From contig JAFUWM010000091.1 in the NCBI GenBank assembly GCA_017483425.1, forward strand, positions 1-5,851: 5,851 bases of DNA, in the 5' to 3' direction. This stretch comes from Lachnospiraceae bacterium. Lineage in GTDB: Bacteria > Bacillota > Clostridia > Lachnospirales > Lachnospiraceae. A program made the translations under genes and the position numbers. This document shows positions 1 through 4,981 of the stretch, one piece after another (the first letter of the stretch is position 1; each line of letters starts with the position of its first letter). The notes below the pieces were generated by a model. The model was not told the origin of the DNA. It searched no databases and was given only the letters and a program-made list of their open reading frames with translations.

Positions 1-131
1 CGACCGAGCTCGAGGAGATTGATTCCGAGAGCAAAAGTGAAACAAGGCTCCTTATTGAAAAATTCGTTGACGACAATCCGGAAGCGGTTGCTACCCTGCT
101 TCGCAACTGGCTGACGGAGGACTGGGGGTAA
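1..131 (+). CDS. fliF: Flagellar MS-ring protein FliF, C-terminal fragment (5' end outside window)
   Basis: The frame is open from the window edge (first full codon at 3) to TAA at 129-131 and gives the last 42 residues of a longer protein. The tail ends in EAVATLLRNWLTEDWG after an acidic stretch and a helix with IEKFVDDNPE. This is the characteristic FliF C-terminus: the N-terminal domain of FliG binds this short cytoplasmic tail and so fixes the rotor to the inner-membrane MS ring. Its identity is strengthened by fliG starting only 4 nt downstream. The periplasmic ring-building domains and both membrane segments lie upstream of the window. Identification rests on this tail and on gene order, but both agree well. 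Confidence 0.93.
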   Translation, partial: TELEEIDSESKSETRLLIEKFVDDNPEAVATLLRNWLTEDWG

Positions 132-135
132 TTAA

Positions 136-1161
136 GTGCCAGCACCGGCGGCGCCTGCCGAGAATGAACTTTCCGGCGTACAAAAAGCAGCTATACTGCT
201 CATAGCCTTGGGACCCGAAAAGTCATCCAAGATCTTCAAGCATCTGAAAGATGAGGAGATCGAAGAGCTGACTTTGGAGATTGCAAATACAAGATCTGTA
301 ACGCCTCAGATAAAGGAAGAGGTCATAAGCGAGTTCTATCAGATATGTCTGGCGCAGCAGTATATCGCAGAGGGCGGTATAGGCTACGCGAAAGAGCTTT
401 TGGAGCAGTCCTTCGGTGAGGAGAAGGCATCGGACGTGATCTCAAGACTTACCGCGTCTCTGCAGGTCAAGCCTTTTGAGTTTGTGAGAAAAACCGATGC
501 GTCACAGCTCTTAAACTTCATACAGGACGAGCATCCACAGACGATAGCTCTGATACTTTCATATCTGAATCCCGCTCAGGCGGCACAGATAATCGGAGCC
601 CTGCCGCCGGACAGACAGGCGGATGTCGCCAAGAGGATAGCAATTATGGATCGTACATCGCCCGATGTCATAAAAGAGGTGGAAAGAGTGCTGGAATCAA
701 AGATTTCTTCGCTTGTAAATCAGGATTATACGATCATCGGCGGTGTGGACTCGGTAGTAGAGATCCTGAACACCGTAGACCGTGGAACAGAGAAGCACAT
801 CATGGAAACTCTGGAAGTGGACGAGCCCGAGCTTGCCGACGAGATCAGGAAAAAGATGTTCGTATTCGAGGATATCCTGCTGCTTGATGACAGAGCTATA
901 CAGAGGGTGCTGCGTGATGTTGATAATTCCGATCTGTCCATGGCGCTCAAAGGCGCCAATGAGCAGGTTCAGGCGGCTATATTCAAGAATATGTCTTCGA
1001 GACTGTCTGCCATGATAAAAGAGGATATGGAATTCATGGGTCCTGTCCGTATGAAGGACGTGGAGGAAGCGCAGCAGAAGATCGTCAATATCATAAGAAA
1101 GCTGGAGGATTCCGCGGAGATCGTCATATCGAGAGGCGGAGGAGACGAGATCATTGTCTAA
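136..1161 (+). CDS. fliG: Flagellar rotor/motor switch protein FliG
   Basis: FliG links the MS ring to the C-ring (FliM/FliN) and carries the surface that the stator pushes on. The 341-residue length is normal for the family. Three domains are visible. The N-terminal FliF-binding domain starts with ELSGVQKAAILLIALG at about residues 11-26. The middle domain has the FliM-binding EHPQ motif at 132-135, and a Gly-Gly hinge sits at 202-203. The C-terminal torque domain has MFVF at 241-244, the charged helix DDRAIQRVLRDVD at 251-263 and MGPVR at 301-305. The GTG start is forced, because TAA at 133-135 lies directly upstream in frame. The G-rich run at 124-128 is a plausible Shine-Dalgarno. A short Ala/Pro-rich leader (residues 2-8) precedes the conserved part. 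The gene follows fliF by 4 nt and overlaps fliH by 8 nt. Confidence 0.97.
   Translation: MPAPAAPAENELSGVQKAAILLIALGPEKSSKIFKHLKDEEIEELTLEIANTRSVTPQIKEEVISEFYQICLAQQYIAEGGIGYAKELLEQSFGEEKASDVISRLTASLQVKPFEFVRKTDASQLLNFIQDEHPQTIALILSYLNPAQAAQIIGALPPDRQADVAKRIAIMDRTSPDVIKEVERVLESKISSLVNQDYTIIGGVDSVVEILNTVDRGTEKHIMETLEVDEPELADEIRKKMFVFEDILLLDDRAIQRVLRDVDNSDLSMALKGANEQVQAAIFKNMSSRLSAMIKEDMEFMGPVRMKDVEEAQQKIVNIIRKLEDSAEIVISRGGGDEIIV
1138..1144 (+). promoter_or_regulatory. Shine-Dalgarno for fliH, inside the end of fliG
   Basis: GGAGGAG ends 9 nt before the TTG at 1154. It lies within the last codons of fliG and supports the TTG as the fliH start over the first internal ATG, about 24 codons later. 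The predicted N-terminus SNIVKGYH also looks like a normal FliH beginning. Confidence 0.7.
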
Positions 1162-2044
1162 TATTGTTAAAGGCTACCATGCGGCTATAGATGAAGATGA
1201 TAAGAAAGTCATTGATTCTAACTCCATGGTCGCCGACAGGATAAAGCTTCTAAAGACGATACTGGATAAAGAGCAGTCTCCCATGGAGGATTTCTCAGCA
1301 GACGGCTTTACTGAGGGTCTTGATGTGGAAATGGTGGATTCCATACTCATGGATCCTGACGCGGAGCCCGGTGAGGAGGGCGCCGGCAATGTCATAAAGG
1401 CGGAGGCTCCGCCCGCGCAGCCTGCCGTAGATCTTGATGCGATAAACGCCGAGGCCGAGCAGATAATCGAGGACGCGCAGGCTCAGGCTGACCAGTTGAT
1501 ACAGGATGCCATGGAGCAGGCGGAAGCAAGCAAGGCGCAGATATTTGAGGAGGCGAGACAGGCCGGACACGACGAGGGCTACAGTCAGGGGCTTGCCGAA
1601 GCCGATGCCATGAAAGCCGAGCTTGCGGAGAAAGAGCAGGCGCTGATTTCTGAATATGAGCAGATGGCAGCAGAGCTTGAACCTACGCTTGTCGACATGC
1701 TTTCGGATATCTACAGCCATGTCATCGGCATTGAAATGGAGGGCAAGAAAGAGATAATATTCTATCTCCTGCAGAACGCCCTGCAGAATACGGACACCAC
1801 TGCAAATCTTATGGTGCATGTATCCAAGGATGATTATGAATATATTGTATCTCATAAGTCTGAGCTTTTTGACGGTATTCCGGGTGAGGATAATACGGAT
1901 ATAGTTCCGGACGTGACACTGGGTACCGGAGAGGCAATGATCGATACGGGTTCGGGGATTTTTGACTGCTCTGTTGGTACGGAGCTTGACGGACTAAGGA
2001 AACAGCTTAAACTGCTTTCATATCAGAGAAGCGAGGCCGGATAA
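1154..2044 (+). CDS. fliH: Flagellar assembly protein FliH (export ATPase regulator/stator-like subunit)
   Basis: FliH dimers bind the ATPase FliI, hold it in check and bring it to the export gate and C-ring. The 296-residue product has a short N-terminal tail (SNIVKGYH) and an acidic Pro/Ala-rich linker up to about residue 92. A long Ala/Glu/Gln-rich coiled coil follows (about 94-170), interrupted by the family's GxxxG repeat (Gly138, Gly142, Gly146). The compact C-terminal domain ends in GEAMIDTGSGIFDCSVG-type sequence (259-275) followed by an amphipathic tail, as in FliH and V-ATPase E-subunit relatives. The TTG start overlaps the fliG stop by 8 nt, and the stop overlaps the fliI ATG by 1 nt, so translation is probably coupled both ways. 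No tryptophan occurs anywhere, although Salmonella FliH uses two N-terminal Trp residues for docking. The family call rests on position, architecture and the Gly repeat. Confidence 0.93.
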   Translation: MSNIVKGYHAAIDEDDKKVIDSNSMVADRIKLLKTILDKEQSPMEDFSADGFTEGLDVEMVDSILMDPDAEPGEEGAGNVIKAEAPPAQPAVDLDAINAEAEQIIEDAQAQADQLIQDAMEQAEASKAQIFEEARQAGHDEGYSQGLAEADAMKAELAEKEQALISEYEQMAAELEPTLVDMLSDIYSHVIGIEMEGKKEIIFYLLQNALQNTDTTANLMVHVSKDDYEYIVSHKSELFDGIPGEDNTDIVPDVTLGTGEAMIDTGSGIFDCSVGTELDGLRKQLKLLSYQRSEAG

Positions 2045-3360
2045 TGGATGTCGCTATAGATCTTTCAAAGTATGAAGCGCTAAAAACAGGCACTTATTTC
2101 AAAAAGCTCGGCAAGGTTGTAAACGTGGTCGGACTCACCATAGAATCCGAGGGACCTGACGCGAGGCTTGCGGATATCTGCTCGATACAGCCTGCCGATA
2201 CCACATTGAAGCCGATATTGGCGGAGGTCGTGGGTTTTAAGGACAGGATGACGCTTCTCATGCCCTATGAGTCCACTGACGGCATAGGCTCCGGTTCGAT
2301 CGTCGAGAACCTCGAGCACCCGCTTATGGTGAAATGCTCGGATGACCTTTTGGGAAGGACGCTTGACGGCATGGGAAATCCGTCTGACGGATCCGAGGTC
2401 ATAGGTGATGAGTACCCCGTGGAAGCGATGCCCCCGGATCCCATGGACAGGGTAATAATCAGTGAGGTTCTTCCCCTTGGGGTAAAGGCTGTTGACGGAC
2501 TGCTGACGGTCGGCAAAGGACAGCGTATAGGTATATTCGCGGGCTCCGGTGTGGGAAAATCAACGCTCATGGGTATGTTTGCGAGAAATACCAAGGCTCA
2601 GGTCAATGTGATAGCTCTTATCGGAGAGCGCGGCCGTGAGGTTAGGGAGTTCGTGGAGAGAGACTTAGGACCTGAGGGAATGGCAAGATCGGTGGTTGTA
2701 GTTGCGACCTCCGATAAACCTGCGCTTGAGAGAAATAAAGCCGCAAAGACTGCCACCGCGATAGCGGAATATTTCAGGGATCAGGGAAAGGACGTCCTTT
2801 TGATGATGGATTCCCTGACCCGTTTTTCCATGGCGCAGAGGGAGATAGGGCTTGCCTCCGGAGAGCCGCCCGTTACGAGAGGATATCCGCCGTCCATCTA
2901 CGCGGAGATGCCGAAGCTTTTGGAACGTGCCGGAAACGGGGCGAAAGGCTCCATTACAGGGCTTTATACCGTGCTTGTTGACGGTGATGATTTCAACGAG
3001 CCGATAACCGATACCGCAAGGTCTATACTTGACGGACATATAGTATTGAACCGAAAGATAGCGCAGCAGAACCATTATCCCGCAATCGACGTGCTGATGA
3101 GCATTTCGAGATGCATGAGCCAGATAGCGACAAAGGAGCATAAGGCCGTTGCGGGAAAGCTTAAAAACGTTATGGCGACCTACAATGAGGCTGAGGATCT
3201 TATAAATATAGGCGCGTATAAGGCCGGCTCAAATCCAAAGATAGACTTCGCGATATCAAAGATAGATGCGGTCAATGATTATCTGATGCAGACGACGGAT
3301 TCAAAGTTTGAGTTCGAGGATGAAGTAAGGATGCTTGAAGAGATGTTCGTGGAGGGATAA
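2044..3360 (+). CDS. fliI: Flagellum-specific export ATPase FliI
   Basis: FliI is the hexameric cytoplasmic ATPase of the flagellar type III export apparatus, related to the F1 beta subunit. It hydrolyses ATP to help load and unfold export substrates. The 438-residue length is typical. The order is an N-terminal beta-barrel-like domain (to about 90), the ATPase core and a helical C-terminal domain (about 370-438). Visible motifs are Walker A AGSGVGKS at 166-173 (Lys172), GERGRE with the probable catalytic Glu195, and Walker B DVLLMMD at 250-256. SGEPPVTRGYPPS lies at 272-284, and SISR carries a probable arginine finger, Arg356. The Lys172-Glu195 spacing of 23 matches Salmonella FliI (188/211). 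The ATG shares one base with the fliH stop (TAATG). Only a modest GAGG lies upstream, consistent with coupled re-initiation. No defect is seen. Confidence 0.98.
   Translation: MDVAIDLSKYEALKTGTYFKKLGKVVNVVGLTIESEGPDARLADICSIQPADTTLKPILAEVVGFKDRMTLLMPYESTDGIGSGSIVENLEHPLMVKCSDDLLGRTLDGMGNPSDGSEVIGDEYPVEAMPPDPMDRVIISEVLPLGVKAVDGLLTVGKGQRIGIFAGSGVGKSTLMGMFARNTKAQVNVIALIGERGREVREFVERDLGPEGMARSVVVVATSDKPALERNKAAKTATAIAEYFRDQGKDVLLMMDSLTRFSMAQREIGLASGEPPVTRGYPPSIYAEMPKLLERAGNGAKGSITGLYTVLVDGDDFNEPITDTARSILDGHIVLNRKIAQQNHYPAIDVLMSISRCMSQIATKEHKAVAGKLKNVMATYNEAEDLINIGAYKAGSNPKIDFAISKIDAVNDYLMQTTDSKFEFEDEVRMLEEMFVEG
3351..3355 (+). promoter_or_regulatory. Shine-Dalgarno for fliJ, inside the end of fliI
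   Basis: GGAGG sits in the last fliI codons, 5 nt before the TTG at 3361. The TTG follows the fliI stop with no gap. The site supports TTG over the next in-frame ATG (codon 8), which would remove the conserved FliJ beginning AKFIYR. Confidence 0.65.
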
Positions 3361-3816
3361 TTGGCGAAATTCATCTACCGCATGCAGAATATATTAAATC
3401 TTGACGAGAAGCTTGAGGAGCAGGCCAAGATGGAGTATGCTGCCCAGCAGCTTGCATTAAACGAAGCCGAAGAGCAGGAGGATGCTCTGAAAAGACGCAG
3501 GGCGAGCTACGAGGAAGAGGCAAGGAGGCTCAGAGGCGATTCCTTAAACGTCAGGGATATGATTGCGAACGCCCAGGCTATAGATATAATGGGTGACCTT
3601 ATAGTGGAGCAGCATAAGGTAGTACAGCAGGAGGAGACAAAGCTTGAAGTAAAAAGATCCGCCCTTGAAGAAGCCATGAAGGATCGTAAGACTCAGGAAA
3701 AGCTAAAAGAAAAAGCGTTTGATGATTTCAAGGCGGAGCTTGCAATGGAAGAGAGCAAGCAGATAGACCAGCTTACAAGCTATACATTTGGTATTAAGAG
3801 GCAGAAGCAGAACTGA
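3361..3816 (+). CDS. fliJ: Flagellar export chaperone/ATPase stalk protein FliJ
   Basis: FliJ is a small, highly charged antiparallel coiled coil. It sits in the pore of the FliI hexamer like the gamma stalk of F1, contacts the gate protein FlhA, and helps recycle export chaperones. The 151-residue product has the usual size. It begins AKFIYRMQNILNLDEKLEEQ, the normal style of FliJ N-termini in clostridia, and is almost entirely Glu/Lys/Gln/Ala-rich helix with no Gly or Pro breaks over long stretches. It starts with TTG directly after the fliI stop and ends in a TGATG overlap with the next gene. FliJ sequences diverge strongly, so the call relies on the N-terminus, coiled-coil composition, length and position behind fliI. 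These all agree. Confidence 0.92.
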   Translation: MAKFIYRMQNILNLDEKLEEQAKMEYAAQQLALNEAEEQEDALKRRRASYEEEARRLRGDSLNVRDMIANAQAIDIMGDLIVEQHKVVQQEETKLEVKRSALEEAMKDRKTQEKLKEKAFDDFKAELAMEESKQIDQLTSYTFGIKRQKQN

Positions 3817-4727
3817 TGGCAGACAGCAAGAACGAAGTCGCGACAACCGAAGCGCAGTCACCGGAAGACCGTAAGGCCGAGGTCGCTAGGATAAAAGAAG
3901 AAAAGAAGCAGCTTAAGGAGCAGGCAAAAGAGCTCAAAAAGCAGCGTAAGGCTCTTGAAGCCGAGGAAGCCGACGCGGATGACGAGGGTGGAGCTTTCTC
4001 CGTAATACTCGTAACCGTGGTGATCATTTTGATCTGGCTTGCGATCCTCGCGCTTTTAGTAAAGCTTGACGTGGGAGGCTTCGGCTCAAACGTACTAGCG
4101 CCCGTACTGGGGCGGGTTCCGGTCGTAAATAAGATACTGCCGGAGGGATCTGTCCCCAAGGATCAGAGCGTTTCCGGAGATAATGTCATCGAGGGTGGCT
4201 ATGACAGTCTTGATGACGCGGTAAACCGTATAAAGATGCTTGAAGCCGAGCTTGCGGAGGCAAAGCAGGAATCCGCGGATGCCGATGCAACGATAGACGA
4301 GCTTACCCAGGAGATAGCGAGACTAAAGACCTACGAGGATAATCAGGTAGAGTTTGAAAAGATTAAGGATGAGTTTGACAATGAGGTCGTATTTAACAGC
4401 AAGGCACCGGATATAGAGGAATACCGCAAGTATTACGAGGAAATTGATCCGACCAATGCCGAGATCCTGTATAAAGAGGTCGTGAAGCAGGAGCAGATAT
4501 CCGATGAGATAAAGGACTACGCGAAAGCGTACTCCGAGATGAAAGCCAAGGATGCCGCCGTCATATTCAACAGCAATCCGTTAAAAAACGATCTGGAGCT
4601 TGCGGCAAAGATCTTAGGGGTCATGAATGCCGACGCGAGGGGAAGCATCCTTGCAGAGATTGGAAAGCTGGATGCGGATCTTGCCGGAAACATCACCGAG
4701 ATCATGGACCCGGAGGATGAGGAATAG
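3816..4727 (+). CDS. YlxF/MotE-like membrane-anchored coiled-coil protein of the flagellar operon
   Basis: The 303-residue product has a Lys/Glu-rich N-terminal coiled coil (about 14-50) and one membrane segment (61-82, FSVILVTVVIILIWLAILAL). A short linker with Pro and Gly follows, then a second coiled coil (about 132-185) and a C-terminal helical domain (about 235-298). That domain repeats an M/L-x(4)-AA-x-I-L pattern (MKAKDAAVIF, LELAAKILGVM, NADARGSILAEI), as in MgtE N-domain and MotE-type proteins. The positive N-terminus predicts N-inside topology, placing the C-terminal part outside the membrane. The slot between fliJ and fliK is that of B. subtilis ylxF, whose function is unclear; MotE in rhizobia is a periplasmic partner of a motility protein. 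The ATG overlaps the fliJ stop by 1 nt, and the Shine-Dalgarno is weak. A role in export or in stator/basal-body support is inference only. Confidence 0.75.
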   Translation: MADSKNEVATTEAQSPEDRKAEVARIKEEKKQLKEQAKELKKQRKALEAEEADADDEGGAFSVILVTVVIILIWLAILALLVKLDVGGFGSNVLAPVLGRVPVVNKILPEGSVPKDQSVSGDNVIEGGYDSLDDAVNRIKMLEAELAEAKQESADADATIDELTQEIARLKTYEDNQVEFEKIKDEFDNEVVFNSKAPDIEEYRKYYEEIDPTNAEILYKEVVKQEQISDEIKDYAKAYSEMKAKDAAVIFNSNPLKNDLELAAKILGVMNADARGSILAEIGKLDADLAGNITEIMDPEDEE

Positions 4728-4749
4728 CTATATTTGTTCATGGTTTTGC

Positions 4750-4862
4750 CCGGCGCTCAAGCATGTTTTTGATTGTTGTTTTTTCTCACCTGACTGTGCA
4801 GCACTTTATAAGTGCTATTACGGCTCGAAAAAGAACTGCACAAAAACATGCTTGAGCGCCGG
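4750..4862. repeat. Perfect 22-bp inverted repeat around a 69-nt structured interior
   Basis: Positions 4750-4771 are the exact reverse complement of 4841-4862, with 12 of 22 pairs G/C. Pairing stops at 4749/4863 and at 4772/4840. The interior adds nested pairing: TTTTTTC (4779-4785) with GAAAAAG (4827-4833, one G-U pair) and the hairpin at 4800-4816. As RNA, the 113 nt can therefore form one long hairpin. Neither arm is followed by a T-run on its own strand, so it is not a standard intrinsic terminator. No flanking target duplication is obvious. It could be an RNase III processing site, a regulatory RNA structure between the ylxF-like gene and fliK, or a small MITE/REP-like repeat. The pairing itself is certain; its function is unknown. 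Confidence 0.85.
4800..4816 (+). other. Small hairpin inside the inverted-repeat element
   Basis: AGCACTT (4800-4806) pairs perfectly with AAGTGCT (4810-4816) around a TAT loop. It is the tip of the larger nested structure. An alternative stem, TGTGCAG (4795-4801) with CTGCACA (4836-4842), would use two of its bases and two bases of the outer arm, so the folds exclude each other in part. Confidence 0.55.
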
Positions 4863-4870
4863 AACCGACA

Positions 4871-4899
4871 TAGAATAATAACAACAAAAAAAATATAAT
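4871..4899 (+). promoter_or_regulatory. Possible promoter upstream of fliK
   Basis: A perfect TATAAT lies at 4894-4899, directly after eight A residues (4886-4893). The best -35 match at 17-nt spacing is TAGAAT (4871-4876), only 3 of 6 to TTGACA. The TATAAT lies in an AT-rich stretch, so chance occurrence is quite possible. If real, the transcript would start near 4906 and give fliK a leader of about 75 nt, letting it be expressed apart from the upstream operon. Confidence 0.35.
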
Positions 4900-4900
4900 C

Positions 4901-4932
4901 TCGGGGGTTCAGTCTGGGGGCGAACCGTCCGA
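4901..4932 (+). other. G-rich hairpin in the fliK leader
   Basis: GGTTC (4906-4910) pairs with GAACC (4922-4926) around an 11-nt loop holding a second G5 run. TCGG (4901-4904) pairs with CCGA (4929-4932) below a small internal loop. There is no T-run after it, so it is not a terminator. It could stabilise the fliK leader. I do not recognise it as a known riboswitch; in particular I do not see the conserved cores of the c-di-GMP classes. Confidence 0.45.
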
Positions 4933-4967
4933 TAAATATAGAAGTAAGGTGTAGTTTCATATTGCGA

Positions 4968-4974
4968 AAGGAGG
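4968..4974 (+). promoter_or_regulatory. Strong Shine-Dalgarno fixing the TTG start of fliK
   Basis: AAGGAGG lies 7 nt before the TTG at 4982, the best ribosome site in the window. An in-frame stop at 4952-4954 leaves little room for an earlier start. The next in-frame ATG (5003) has no comparable site, so TTG is the preferred start. Confidence 0.85.
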
Positions 4975-4981
4975 ATACGAA

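Noticed and set aside
1295..1855. Minus-strand reading frame of 186 codons opposite fliH
   Set aside because: It shows no recognisable domain and lies wholly inside a well-supported gene on the other strand.
2665..3141. Minus-strand reading frame of 158 codons opposite fliI
   Set aside because: It covers the conserved FliI ATPase core, so the + strand is clearly the coding one. No domain is visible in the antisense product.
4750..4862. Intrinsic (rho-independent) terminator
   Set aside because: The stem is followed by AACCGACATAG on the + strand and by GCAAAACCATG on the - strand, with no T-run. The loop is also far longer than usual.
4750..4862. Insertion sequence remnant with terminal inverted repeats
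   Set aside because: The 69-nt interior is too short to encode anything, shows no transposase fragment, and no flanking target duplication is evident. A MITE-like origin stays possible and is noted as a finding.
4627..4878. Plus-strand 83-codon frame running from the ylxF-like gene into the inverted repeat
   Set aside because: It is out of frame within a real gene, its tail is translated hairpin sequence rich in Cys/Phe, and no ribosome site stands out.
4728..4981. c-di-GMP riboswitch controlling fliK
   Set aside because: These riboswitches do occur before flagellar genes in clostridia, and AACCGAC at 4863-4869 superficially recalls the class II 3' end. The other conserved core segments are absent.
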